Below, piece after piece: positions 9,316 through 21,289 of a stretch of 64,000 bases of DNA. The notes under the pieces are model-generated. The model saw only the letters and a program-made list of their open reading frames with translations, was not told where the DNA came from and made no database searches. The position numbers were made by a program, and so were the translations under genes. Origin of the DNA: Macrostomum hystrix (taxonomy: Eukaryota > Platyhelminthes > Macrostomidae); assembly GCA_950097015.1 (NCBI GenBank), contig CATNEN010000012.1, positions 2,225,501 to 2,289,500 of the forward strand, given 5' to 3'. Each line of letters begins with the position of its first letter. Within the stretch, counting starts at the first letter, position 1.

Positions 9316-12300
9316 CTAGTAGATGTCGCAACGCTTCTCAGGGTTCATGCGACTGTTCCTCTTGCAATTGAAGGTGCTAGCGAACTCCGGTACGTGAGCC
9401 GCGGCCACGTTCACACTGAAAAGCAGGTTTGGAATTTTTTACTCTTAAAATCATCAGGTTGTACGACTTAAGAAATCATCGACGTCGGTTAAAAATAGGC
9501 ATGTATAAACTATTTCTGTCTTATTTCCAAGTAAGTAGTTCAGCAACACGTTCTTACAGAGTGAAAATATTTAAACAATCATATCAAAAAAATTAATTGT
9601 CATTGTTTGGCCTTGTGAACAATAAATGTATCTTGCATTAAGCGGTCTGCTAACCACGTGCTTGTTTGCTGCTATTTATAACTCTGCATCGAATCGCAAT
9701 CTGGTGTTACGTAAACATCACGTGCTGTTGGGCCTTAGGTGCTAAAAATAGCTCAGCATCGACCCGCAGTCTAGCGTCACGTAAACATCACGTGCCTGTT
9801 GGCCTTGGGTGCTAAAAAAGCTCTGTGTTGAACTGCGGTCTATAGCTTAACGTAAGTATTCTAGTATGCACTGGTGAATGGCAGTGATTAGTTGATCTAA
9901 TCACAGAGATATTGTTAATTAGCTTAAAAACAAAGCACATGCTTACAGAATTTTCCAAGGAAACCAGTTTCTCTGCCAGGACTTGTAGTCGTGATACACA
10001 CCAATGTGGTGACAGTTCATCTGAAGCGGAATCAGATTGTTGCAAAGAATGTTTTAGGCAGGAAATGGGAGTGCAAAAACTAGTAATTGAAGCGCAATCA
10101 CAGTCAGTCAGAGTCAGAGCCAGAGTCAGTCACCTGAGCGTAGGAGATGTAGAACATCTGCTCCTCGGTGTTGTCGTACACAGGCAGCCGGACGTGAGCT
10201 GAGTTCTCGCTGCCGCTGCCCTTGTGAAGATCGAAAGCTTGGCGAGCATTCTTAATGGCGCCAATCTCTCGCGCAGTCCAATTGACGTTAGACTTCAGTA
10301 TCTCTTTGATTTTGCTCTCCTGGGATCAGCAAGTTGGGCATAAAATTAGGAACAAGCCTGATGTGGGCCAACAGCAGCTACGAGCATTTGGACTCCATTT
10401 TTTACTTACCCGGTCCTCATCTGACAGTTCGCCAAGTCGGTCCTTCTCGTAATACTCGAGATACTCCTTCATGGAGTCTCTAAGGCAGGAGACGCGGCTG
10501 TTGTACTCGGTCATGGCTGACTGCGACCACCAGCCCTTAGACTTGTAGCCCACCGACTTGTCGTACAGTTGGCCTGATTTATTTAGGGTTATTGCAAAGT
10601 ACCTTGAGGACTCTAATTAGGATGGAATAGGATGGTGTGTTTGCACCATTGAGCATCGTCTGCATCGTCTGGAGCATCGACTAGAGTGAGGTTGGTGTGA
10701 TTACACCAATCAAAATCGACTGGAGTGAGATGGTTGTGTTTCCATCAATGAACAACGACTGGAGTGAGGTGGGTGTGATTGCACTAATCAAAATCGACTG
10801 GAGTGAGGTGGGTGTTATTGCACCAATAAAAATCGACTGGAGTGAGATGGCTATGTTTGCATCAATGAGCACCGACTGGAGCAAGGTAGGATTTTATATT
10901 TGTTCTTACATTCAGGCTAGGCTATAGATATCCAGTCCTAAATCAAAATTCCACAACAGCACTAACCAATAACGTCAAACGACTGCAAGATCTCATGCGC
11001 CAGCAGTGTTCCCATGCCGCCGTAGACCAGCTGCTGGGGCAGGTCCTTCGAAAACAGAGGCGCCTGCAGAATGCCGGCCTGCACCAGCAGTTCATTGTCG
11101 TACAAGTGGTAACTGAAGTGCGTGTCCCAAAGCTGGCCCCAGTGGTCCATGTCCAACGGATTATAACTTCCGAGAAGGCGCAGCTGCCGTTGCTTGCGAT
11201 AATCAATTGAGCTGATTAGCATCCTGAAATAGCCGTTTCTTGTGTCGATCTGAGGTGGGTGGTTCGGGGCTGTATTAAAGACGGATAAATCCGGACACGG
11301 ATAAATCCGGACACGGATAAATCCGGACACGGATAAATCCGGACACGGATAAATCCGGACACGGATAAATCCGGACACGGATAAATCCGGACACGGATAA
11401 ATCCGGACACGGATAAATCCGGACACGGATAAATCCGGACACGGATAAATCCGGACACGGATAAATCCGGACACGGATAAATCCGGACACGGATAAATCC
11501 GGACACGGATAAATCCGGACACGGATAAATCCGGACACGGATAAATCCGGACACGGATAAATCTGGAACTAAACGAACCTTCTGAAACTCAGTGTTCAGG
11601 TAAGCGTCATTCTTGGCCTCGTCTGGGTAACCAGATTTTTCCACGATGTCGTCCACTCGCTGTTTGGCCTGCCGCTTCGTGTCAGCGTCCATCCAGTCAA
11701 CGCTTTCGATGCCTGTCTTGGTGGCCTGTCTTAGCTGCTCGAACAGGGTATTCGCCTGGCCGGAGAAAGAGCCGATATGAGCCGTTATGGGTCCCAATTC
11801 TTTATGCTCAAATTCACCCAAAGTGGGGCAGGAGTCACTATGCTCAGAGTGGTGTCAGGAGGTCACTATGCTCAGAATGGGGTCAGGAGGTCACTATGCT
11901 CAGAGTGGGGTCAGGAGGTCACTATGCTCAGAATGGGGTCAGGAGGTCACTATGCTCAGAGTGTGTCATGAAGCTCAAAAGGTCTTGCCTTGTCTCGGCT
12001 GGCCTCGTCAAAGTACTCGCGTACGTAGAGACCGGACAAGGCCTTGTTCATGCCCCATCGGGCGGTTGCGAAGCAGAAATCATGCGCATTCTCCTCGGGA
12101 TTGAATGTGTACCAGGTGATATCGCGAATTGACTTGAACTTTAGCCGGTACTCCGGGCTGAGGTCCCACTCGAAGAATGAGGCCAGCACCCAGGTAAGGA
12201 AGTTGCCAACTTTGCTGTTTTGATTTTAGTTTAATGGCTTAAGTTAAACTGCTTAAGTTTTAAGTTTCCTAAGTTCACAGATTTAAAAATTCACTATTAC

Positions 12301-15300
12301 ACTTGAGAAACAAATTTACAAGTACACACTCAAGTACACAAGTTCACAAGTGCACAAATTCACAAGTACAAAAATTCACAAGTACACAAATTCACAAGTA
12401 CAAAAATTCACAAGTAAACAAATTCACAAGTACACAAATTCACAAGTACACAAGTTCACAAGTACACAAATTCACAATTACACAAATTCACAAGTACACA
12501 AATTCACAAGTACACAAGTTCACAAGTAAACAAATTCACAAGTAAACAAATTCACAAGTACACAAATTCACAAGTACACAAGTTCACAAGTGCACAAATT
12601 CACAAGTAAACAAATTCACAAGTACACAAGTTCACAAGTACACAAATTCACAAGTACACAAGTTCACAAGTGCACAAATTCACAAGTAAACAAATTCACA
12701 AGTACACAAGTTCACAAGTACACAAATTCACAAGTACACAAGTTCACAAGTTCACAAATACACAAATTCACAAATTCACAAGTACACAAGTACACAAGTA
12801 CACAAATTCACAAGTACACAAATTCACAAGTACACAAATTCACAATTACACAAAGTTACAAGTACACAAGTTCACAAATACACAAATTCACAAATTCACA
12901 AGTACACAAATTCACAAGTACACAAATTCACAAGTAAACAAATTCACAAGTACACAATTTCACAATTACACAAATTCACAAGTACACAAGTTCACAAGTA
13001 CACAAGTTCACAAGTACACAAATTCACAATTACACAAATTCACAAGTACACAAATTCACAAGTACACAAGTTCACAAGTACACAAGTTCACAAGTACACA
13101 AATTCACAAGTACACAAATTCACAAGTACAAAAATTCACAAGTAAACAAATTCACAAGTACACAAATTCACAAGTACACAAGTTCACAAGTACACAAATT
13201 CACAATTACACAAATTCACAAGTACACAAATTCACAAGTACACAAGTTCACAAGTACACAAATTCACAAGTACACAAGTTCACAAGTACACAAATTCACA
13301 AGTACACAAGTTCACAAGTGCACAAATTCACAAGTAAACAAATTCACAAGTACACAAGTTCACAAGTACACAAATTCACAAGTACACAAGTTCACAAGTT
13401 CACAAATACACAAATTCACAAATTCACAAGTACACAAATTCACAAGTACACAAATTCACAAGTACACAAATTCACAATTACACAAAGTTACAAGTACACA
13501 AGTTCACAAATACACAAATTCACAAATTCACAAGTACACAAATTCACAAGTACACAAATTCACAAGTAAACAAATTCACAAGTACACAATTTCACAATTA
13601 CACAAATTCACAAGTACACAAGTTCACAAGTACACAAGTTCACAAGTACACAAGTTCACAAGTACACAAATTCACAAGTACACAAGTTCACAAGTGCACA
13701 AATTCACAAGTACACAAGTTCACAAGTACACAAGTTCACAAGTACACAAGTTCACAAGTACACAAGTTCACAAGTACACAAGTTCACAAGTACACAAGTT
13801 CACAAGTACACAAGTTCACAAGTACACAAGTTCACAAGTACACAAGTTCACAAGTACACAAATACACAAATTCACTAATTCACAAGAACACAAGTTCACA
13901 AGTACACAAGTTCACAAGTACACAAATTCACAAGTACACAAGTTCACAAGTACACAAGTTCACAAGTACACAAGTTCACAAGTTCAAAAGTTCACAAGTA
14001 CACAAATTCACAAGTACACAAGTTCACAAGTACACAAGTTCACAAGTACACAAGTTCACAAGTACACAAGTTCACAAGTACACAAGTTCACAAGTACACA
14101 AATACACAAATTCACTAATTCACAAGAACACAAGTTCACAAGTACACAAGTTCACAAGTACACAAATTCACAAGTACACAAGTTCACAAGTACACAAGTT
14201 CACAAGTACACAAGTTCACAAGTTCAAAAGTTCACAAGTACACAAATTCACAAGTACACAAGTTCACAAGTACACAAGTTCACAAGTACACAAGTTCACA
14301 AGTACACAAGTTCACAAGTACACAAGTTCACAAGTTTCTGCTTTATTATCAGTGAGTCTTTACCGCTTGTACTCCAGTGTGTTATTGTTGCTCATCTGTG
14401 TGAGTAGTGTGTTGAGCTTGTCCATGTAGCTGGCGCTGTACATCACCACTGGGGTGTCATCCGTTATCTTGTTGTCGCCATAGATGGCCCTCAGGTAGGC
14501 CTTGAAGTCAATCAGGGAGGACATTCGCGACGTGAGATCGCTCACCTTCAGCATGCGGTCAGGGTGCGTGGGGTCGTCCCACGTGAACATGGACCACTCG
14601 CTAGACCAGGACTCGCGATGGATCTGCGGGTTGCGGCGACGGCGAATCTCTAAAAACTGTCAGTCTGTCTGTGTGCGTACTTGACAGACTGTATGTCAGT
14701 ATTTCAGTCAGTCTGTCAGTATTTCAGTCAGTATGTCAGTATTTCACTCTGTCTGTCAGTATTTCACTCAGTCTGTCAGTATTTCACTCAGTATGTCAGT
14801 ATTTCACTCAGTCTGTCAGTATTTCACTCAGTAAGTCAGTATTTCAGTCAGTCTGTCAGTATTTCAGTCAGTCTGTCAGTATTTCAGTCAGTCTGTCAGT
14901 ATTTCAGTCAGTCTGTCAGTATTTCAGTCAGTCTGTCAGTATTTCAGTCAGTCTGTCAGTATTTCACTCAGTCTGTCAGTATTTCAGTCAGTCTGTCAGT
15001 ATTTCACTCAGTCTGTCAGTATTTCAGTCAGTCTGTCAGCTACTTCAGTCAGTCTCAGTCAGTCAGTCAGTCTGTCAGTATTTCGCTCAGTCTGTCAGTA
15101 TTTCACTCAGTCTGTCAGTATTTCAGTCAGTCTGTCAGTATTTCAGTCAGTCTGTCAGTATTTCACTCAGTCTGTCAGTATTTCAGTCAGTCTGTCAGTA
15201 TTTCACTCAGTCTGTCAGTATTTCACTCTGTCTGTCAGAATTTCACTCAGTCTGTCAGTATTTCACTCAGTATGTCAGTATTTCACTCAGTCTGTCAGTA

Positions 15301-18300
15301 TTTCACTCAGTCTGTCAGTATTTCACTCAGTCTGTCAGTATTTCAGTCAGTCTGTCAGTATTTCAGTCAGTCTGTCAGTATTTCAGTCAGTCTGTCAGTA
15401 TTTCAGTCAGTCTGTCAGTATTTCAGTCAGTCTGTCAGTATTTCACTCAGTCTGTCAGTATTTCAGTCAGTCTGTCAGTATTTCAGTCAGTCTGTCAGTA
15501 TTTCACTCAGTCTCAGTCAGTCAGTCAGTCTGTCAGTATTTCACTCAGTCTGTCAGTATTTCACTCAGTCTGTCAGTATTTCACTCAGTCTGTCAGTATT
15601 TCAGTCAGTCTGTCAGTATTTCACTCAGTCTGTCAGTATTTCACTCTGTCTGTCAGAATTTCACTCAGTCTGTCAGTATTTCAGTCAGTCTGTCAGTATT
15701 TCACTCAGTCTGTCAGTATTTCACTCAGTCTGTCAGTATTTCAGTCAGTCTGTCACTATTACACTCAGTCTGTCACTATTTCAGTCAGTCTGTCACTATT
15801 ACACTCAGTCTGTCACTATTTCAGTCAGTCTGTCACTATTTCAGTCAGTCTGTCACTACTTCAGTAAGTCTGTCACTACTTCAGTCAGTCTGTCACTATT
15901 ACAGTCAGTCTGTCACTATTTATGTCAGTCTGTCAGTATTTCAGTCAGTCTGTCACTATTACACTCAGTCTGTCACTACTTCAGTCAGTCTCAGTATTTG
16001 AGTCAGTAAGTAAGTTATTGTGACAGTTTGTCAGTCAGTCAGTTATTTTGACAGTTTGTCAGTCAGTCAGTTATTTTGACAGTTTGTCAGTCAGTCAGTT
16101 ATTTTGACAGTTTGTCAGTCAGTCAGTTATTTTGACAGTTTGTCAGTCAGTCAGTTATTTTGACAGTTTGTCAGTCAGTCAGTTATTTTGACAGTTTGTC
16201 AGTCAGTCAGTTTTTTTGACAGTTTGTCAGTCAGTCAGTTTTTTTGACAGTTTGTCAGTCAGTCAGTTTTTTTGACAGTTTGTCAGTCAGTCAGTTATTT
16301 TGACAGTTTGTCAGTCAGTCAGTTATTTTGACAGTTTGTCAGTAAGTCAGTTATTTTGACAGTTTGTCAGTCAGTCAGTTATTTTGACAGTTTGTCAGTC
16401 AGTCAGTTATTTTGACGGTTTGTCAGTCAGTCAGTTATTTTGACAGTTTGTCAGTCACTCAGTCATTTTGACAGTTTGTCAGTCAGTCAGTTATTTTGAC
16501 AGTTTGTCAGTCAGTCAGTTATTTTGACAGTTTGTCAGTCAGTCAGTTATTTTGACAGTTTGTCAGTCAGTCAGTTATTTTGACAGTTTGTCAGTCAGTC
16601 AGTTATTTTGACAGTTTGTCAGTCAGTCAGTTATTTTGACAGTTTGTCAGTCAGTCAGTTTGTACCTGCAGTAGCTGCTGCTCCATGTAAAGTACATCGC
16701 TGGCAAAGGTGTTCGCAATCTGATCCTGATTCTGGATGTTCATGTTGCTGTCCCTGATAAGAAGTTGAGCCACCTCCTTTACGAATCGCAAGTATATGTC
16801 TTTGTGCTGAAGGTTTTTTAAAAGATATTTTATAATTTAAATTATCTGTAGACATTTGTTATAACTCAGCGAGCATAAACACACTTACCCTTGAGTAGTA
16901 CAGATTGTAGCGAATGATTCCAACGCTCTTCGAGCTGCGGCCAACCTGTTGGTAAAGGTAAATCTAACTGTTATCCCTTGTCACAAGCAATTTTAACGTC
17001 AACACAACTCGTAAAACAACTGTATCAATAATTGACATCATCGTCACTTGTATTGATATCGTACACAAATTATTCTCAAGACTGAGACCCTATCAATAGC
17101 TCAATGTCACCGACCCCTGTCACTGACCCCTGTCACTGAGCCCTGTCACTGACCCCTGTCACTGACCCCTGTCACTGACCCCTGTCACTGACCCCTGTCA
17201 CTGACCCCTGTCACTGACCCCTGTCACTGACCCCTGTCACTGACCCCTGTCACTGACCCCTGTCACTGACCCCTGTCACTGACCCCTGTCACTGACCCCT
17301 GTCACTGACCCCTGTCACTGACCCCTGTCACTGACCCCTGTCACTGACCCCTGTCACTGACCCCTGTCACTGACCCCTGTCACTGACCCCTGTCACTGAC
17401 CCCTGTCACTGACCCCTGTCACTGACCCCTGTCACTGACCCCTGTAACTGACCCCTGTCACTGATCCCTGTCACTGACCTGTCACTGTCCCATGCCACTG
17501 ATTCTCAGTAACTCACACCCTAAGTCACTGACCCTTAAAGGCCTGTTGTCATTGACTGTCGTGCTTCTGACCCCATCGCTGACCCTCAAAGCAAAGCGCA
17601 AAAGCCGCAGCTCACCCAGATGTTGTATCTGCGGTCAGAGTCAGTCTTGTGTAAGTAGTCGCTCCACCGGCTGCCAGCATTGAATAGCGAAGGCACGTAG
17701 TATTTTCCACTGACAGTCCGGAACATCAGGTCAACATCGGCTGTGTCCAGGCTGCGGCCCAGCAGGTAGTTACCCAGGCCGCCGAAATCAGTCCGATTGA
17801 GCACGTCGGTGATAAACGGGTTCTCATTGTGCAGGTAGGTGCTATAGTACTGAGTACAAATCCAGTAATACTCCTTGACCTTCACCTCCCAGCTAGGTGC
17901 ATCCTCGGACAACGGCTTAGTCAGGGTGGTCTCGATGTCGTCCTGCGCCTTGCGGTCCATCTCGTGAAACACGGAGGTGTAAGCGAACCAATGATCGTAA
18001 GGCAGCACTCGGTCGAAGTTGCCGCATGCGTATTCGTAGAAATCATCGCACGGATCCGCGCTATGGTTCATGATCTTCGTCAGGTAGGCCGCCTGCTGAA
18101 GGCACTGCTCGGTGCGGCACGTCTCCGACTGGGCCTGGCGCAGAGCTTTAACCTGAGCCCGGAGCTGGCCGACATGCACGCTGGACACGCTGAACAGCAT
18201 CAGGAAGATCACGCCGAGCATGCAACCAAAGCAAACAGCCAGCAGGACTAGAGCCATTGTGTAGGAAAATCGGCGCCGCAGGACAATAACCCCGCCCGAG

Positions 18301-18386
18301 TCGAAGCCGATCACCCGCCAGCCGCTGGCGCCGTCCTTCATGTCGCTGTTGTCGAAGATCTTGTATTTGTCGTCCGGATTCTCCAT
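9316..18386 (-). CDS. Neprilysin-like (peptidase family M13) membrane protein, predicted catalytically inactive
   Basis: Eleven exons join in frame to 820 codons: 18386-17616, 16945-16889, 16806-16666, 14647-14364, 12214-11989, 11755-11579, 11249-10967, 10573-10410, 10319-10134, 10020-9947, 9415-9316. All introns are GT-AG except 11988-11756 (GC-AG, ACAAG|GCAAG). It is a type II membrane protein: cytosolic residues 1-42, transmembrane 43-66, then an M13 ectodomain with DPCDDFYEYACGNF (111-124), DWMDADT (513-519), QAGILQAP (near 609-616), WW (near 662) and a C-terminus MNPEKRCDIY. Family members are zinc ectopeptidases that clip small peptides. Here HExxH reads HEILQ (637-641), so the second zinc histidine is Gln. 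The NAYY motif reads HFSY, the ENIAD glutamate aligns with Trp715, and the HSP...RVN region reads WFP...LVN. Length is close to the usual 700-800. Likely a pseudoenzyme with a binding or regulatory role. Confidence 0.88.
9645..9845. repeat. Imperfect ~75-bp tandem repeat with CACGTG sites, M13 intron 10
   Basis: About 2.7 diverged copies, each with ACGTAAACATCACGTG and a following GGTGCTAAAAA. CACGTG is an E-box palindrome; its presence here may be chance. Confidence 0.7.
10678..10888. repeat. Imperfect minisatellite in M13 intron 7
   Basis: About five copies of a roughly 39-42 bp unit containing CGACTGGAGTGAGGTGGGTG and CACCAATCAAAAT. Confidence 0.85.
11278..11566. repeat. 16-bp minisatellite in M13 intron 6
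   Basis: About 18 nearly perfect copies of GGATAAATCCGGACAC. The array fills nearly the whole 329-bp intron, ending within about 12 bp of the donor at 11578. Open minus frames through it are artefacts. Confidence 0.97.
11822..11968. repeat. 28-bp minisatellite in M13 intron 5
   Basis: About five copies of a 28-bp unit containing CAGGAGGTCACTATGCTCAG, inside the GC-AG intron. Confidence 0.93.
12303..14335. repeat. ~2-kb CACAAGTA/CACAAATT satellite in M13 intron 4
   Basis: More than 120 copies of a 16-bp unit (AAGTACACAAATTCAC) and its variants fill this 2149-bp intron. The array ends about 30 bp from the donor of exon 4. Larger blocks (for example 13700-13990 and 14000-14230) repeat as higher-order copies. 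Plus-strand ORFs rich in HKFTS are repeat translations. Confidence 0.97.
14690..16010. repeat. 18-bp minisatellite in M13 intron 3
   Basis: About 73 copies of CAGTCTGTCAGTATTTCA with CACTCAG/CAGTCAG variants. The unit is a multiple of three without stops in two plus frames, so plus-strand ORFs of about 400 residues are not genes. Confidence 0.97.
16013..16662. repeat. 28-bp minisatellite in M13 intron 3 (second array)
   Basis: About 23 copies of a 28-bp unit with TTTTGACAGTTTGTCAGTCA abut the donor of exon 3 (16665). The donor-side intron sequence GTACAAACTGACTGACTGAC is itself the reverse complement of the unit, which suggests the array grew out of the intron start. Confidence 0.96.
17109..17485. 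repeat. 13-bp minisatellite in M13 intron 1
   Basis: About 28 copies of CACTGACCCCTGT, nearly homogeneous, in the 670-bp first intron. Confidence 0.97.
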
Positions 18387-18455
18387 TGAAAGGCCGATAT
18401 TGATTTAGGAAGCACAGTGTGTTGTCTCAGCGGCAGTGACGCAGCTCTCTGTGCC

Positions 18456-18464
18456 CTATTTATG
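18456..18464 (-). promoter_or_regulatory. Candidate TATA box of the M13-like gene
   Basis: CATAAATAG on the minus strand lies 70 bp upstream of the ATG at 18386, giving a short leader if transcription starts near 18430. Confidence 0.4.
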
Positions 18465-18469
18465 AAGAC

Positions 18470-18985
18470 AGTCAGACCGCAGATACGCCAGTAGCCATAC
18501 ACAGCGAGTCTTGAGGCGGGGCCGGTAACAAATGCTGAGCTGGCGGCAACGAAAAACTTAAAACTTGTTTAAGAAGGCTTAAACAAACTATGCAAATTAT
18601 GCAAATTAAGCAAATTAAGCAATGAAATTCAAATTCAAATTCAAACCAACAAAATCTCGCATACCTCCCCGACCATCCGCTTGCGGGTGTCGCCATTTGA
18701 TAGGCCCGATCCGATTAATTCAACTGGAATTCGAGCTGTACACCTCCTCCTCGCTAATTAGCATTCGAACTTAGGCGAGAACTACGTTCGCTACTAGTTA
18801 ATTAATTCATTCATTCATTCAGCGAAAACTAAACATTAGCTACCGTTCAGAATTAAAGCGTTAAGTCAGGGCAATGTTTTATTGCGCTCAGAAAACTGCG
18901 CCAGCAAGAATACATGTTATTCCTAACTGACCTGCTGCTGCCTTCGACTTAAGTTTTCGAGTTAAAAACACAAACCGAAAAAAAA
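18470..18985. other. 5' flank of the M13-like gene
   Basis: No ORF worth calling. Short direct repeats AAATTCAAATTCAAATTCAA near 18625 and (ATTC)n near 18800 are seen. Confidence 0.4.
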
Positions 18986-18993
18986 AAAGTTTT

Positions 18994-19374
18994 ATATAAG
19001 AATATTGATAAGAATATTGATAAGAATATTGATAAGAATATTGATAAGAATATTGATAAGAATATTGATAAGAATATTGATAAGAATATTGATAAGAATA
19101 TTGATAAGAATATTGATAAGAATATTGAAAAGAATATTGATAAGAATATTGATAAGAATATTGATAAGAATATTGATAAGAATATTGATAAGAATATTGA
19201 TAAGAATATTGATAAGAATATTGATAAGAATATTGATAAGAATATTGATAAGAATATTGAAAAGAATATTGATAAGAATATTGATAAGAATATTGATAAG
19301 AATATTGATAAGAATATTGATAAGAATATTGATAAGAATATTGATAAGAATATTGATAAGAATATTGATAAGAA
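18994..19374. repeat. 12-bp minisatellite
   Basis: About 31 copies of AAGAATATTGAT with only two A-for-T variants. The unit is a multiple of three and lacks stops on both strands, so ORFs of YSYQ- or RILI-type repeats are artefacts. Confidence 0.97.
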
Positions 19375-19534
19375 TACAACTCTTTACATCTGCTTTCACA
19401 AATATTTGCATTTCAATGTAACAAAGGAATTGGAATGACAATATTAAAATGAATTTAGATGAATTTAAGTAAATTGAGATAAATGCTTCCACATAGTCGA
19501 ACCGTCAAGTAGCAAGTCATTCTGTAAAAAAACC

Positions 19535-20115
19535 CCAGTTAACAGTCCCCAGTTAACTATCTCCAGTTGGCAGTCCCCAGTTGTCCATCTCCAGTTGGCA
19601 GTCCCCAGTAGTCCATCTCCAGTTAACAGTCCCCAGTTGTCCATCTCCAGTTGGCAGTCCCCAGTAGTCCATCTCCAGTTAACAGTCCCCAGTAGTCCAT
19701 CTCCAGTTAACAGTCCCCAGTAGTCCATCTCCAGTTGGCAGTCCCCAGTAGTCCATCTCCAGTTAACAGTCCCCAGTTGTCCATCTCCAGTTGGCAGTCC
19801 CCAGTAGTCCATCTCCAGTTAACAGTCCCCAGTAGTCCATCTCCAGTTAACAGTCCCCAGTTGTCCATCTCCAGTTGGCAGTCCCCAGTAGTCCATCTCC
19901 AGTTAACAGTCCCCAGTTGTCCATCTCCAGTTGGCAGTCCCCAGTAGTCCATCTCCAGTTAACAGTCCCCAGTAGTCCATCTCCAGTTAACAGTCCCCAG
20001 TAGTCCATCTCCAGTTAACAGTCCCCAGTTGTCCATCTCCAGTTGGCAGTCCCCAGTTGTCCATCTCCAGTTGGCAGTCCCCAGTTGTCCATCTCCAGTT
20101 GGCAGTCCCCAGTTG
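19535..20115. repeat. 28-bp minisatellite
   Basis: About 21 copies of a 28-bp unit containing CAGTCCCCAGTAGTCCATCT, with alternation of AGTTAAC and AGTTGGC forms. No gene in the flanks to 20330. Confidence 0.95.
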
Positions 20116-20338
20116 ATCTTAGATCTTTACGTCTCCAAAACTGAGCTCTAAAATGCCGATTGGACCATGCACAGTTGCAGCTGATAATGCTCAATGCAAC
20201 CAAGACAAATTAAATGAACGAGTTTTAAATGGTAGACTCAATGAAGGATTTTCAATGATGGGTTTTCAATGATGGGTTCAATTTTGACTCAATAGCTTTT
20301 TGTTGTGCTCAACAGCAACATGTCCGAGCAATGACAGT

Positions 20339-20570
20339 AAGCCCTGCTGAGCTTACAGGCCGCATGTTAGTTAAAACAAATTAGGAATTGCTCAATGCTC
20401 AATATCCATTAGCAACATGACCGAGCAGCATGCTCTGCTGAGTCTACAGGCCGCATGTTGGTTAAAACAGATTAGGAATTGCTCAATGCTCAATATCCAT
20501 TAGCAACATGACCGAGCAGCATGCTCTGCTGAGTCTACAGGCCGCATGTTGGTTAATAAAGCTGATCAAG
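20339..20570 (+). repeat. 91-bp tandem repeats upstream of gene E
   Basis: Same repeats, spacing and position as upstream of gene D (offset 17995 bp), with 2.5 copies. Confidence 0.85.
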
Positions 20571-20678
20571 AGTTGCTCAAAGCCTAGTCACTTGCAACAC
20601 TGACCAGAGCAGGCCGTGCAAGTCTCACAGGTGTTTCCAACATGCGGTCCGGGGCGCTGCCTTCGCATCTCCAAGCCT

Positions 20679-20685
20679 TATAAAG
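20679..20685 (+). promoter_or_regulatory. TATA box of gene E
   Basis: TATAAAG, with TCAGTC initiator 33 bp downstream as in gene D. Confidence 0.65.
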
Positions 20686-20766
20686 CCGCTAGTCGACTAA
20701 AGCAGATCTAGTCAGTCCACAAGCAAAGTCTGCAACCTAGCTCGTACAAACTACAGGTGAGAAATC

Positions 20767-21116
20767 ATGAAGCCAACTCTGCTGTGCTTTGCCGTGCTGT
20801 CTGTCCTGCTCATCTACAGCTCAGGTACGTGAGTCAACTGGAGAATATTCTCAACAGAAGCATTGCAGTTTCAATGGGATTTCCATTGATTCGCCATGAT
20901 CCCCAACCGGTTTCAGAGGCCTGCCGTCAGAAGGACGATCGCTGCGATGCCATCCGACCGTGGCGCAGCTGTTGCGGCGGTCTGGAGTGCCGCTCGGGTC
21001 GCTGCGTCGCCACCTGCCTGAAGCATCGCGCGAGCTGCCGACGCGACAAGGAATGCTGCTCCGGCAACTGCGAGTGGTCGCGCTGGCAGATGCAGCGAGT
21101 CTGCAAGCGGAACTGA
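20767..21116 (+). CDS. Secreted double-ICK cysteine-rich peptide (MKPT type, gene E)
   Basis: Exon 1 20767-20824, phase-1 intron 20825-20916 (92 bp), exon 2 20917-21116; 85 residues. The predicted protein equals that of gene D; the only coding differences are silent, for example CGC for CGA at 20966. The duplicated block extends from about 20335 to at least 21350, including the 91-bp repeats and the ATTAAA at 21256-21261. Unlike D, F and G it has no MKLT-type partner downstream: after a scrambled 3' region the sequence goes into the 16-bp satellite. Function as for gene D. Confidence 0.85.
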
Positions 21117-21289
21117 CGACGCTGATCCCCGCATCTGATGCGGTGGCGCTGGCTAGAGACTGCGCTACATGGTGTCTGTGGAATGCTGAATTTATCTCTC
21201 AGTGTCCCTCCCCAGTGGCACTCAAATGTACTTTTATACTGTTCCTTGGCATTCAATTAAATATATTGCACAGAGAGTCACTACAGTAA

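Noticed and set aside
9289-9471. Plus-strand 60-residue ORF
   Set aside because: Shadow of the last M13 exon on the opposite strand.
9924-10045. Alternative frame at the M13 exon 10 (SPHWC...) as the terminal HSP motif
   Set aside because: No acceptor in the needed phase. The exon 10020-9947 joins in frame to 9415-9316, which carries the unmistakable C-terminal motif.
12303-16009. Plus-strand ORFs of 237-442 residues (HKFTS and SVCQYFS repeats)
   Set aside because: They lie within satellites in introns of the minus-strand M13-like gene and follow repeat periodicity.
18888-19492. ORFs of YSYQ/NILI/RILI repeats
   Set aside because: Translations of the 12-bp satellite.
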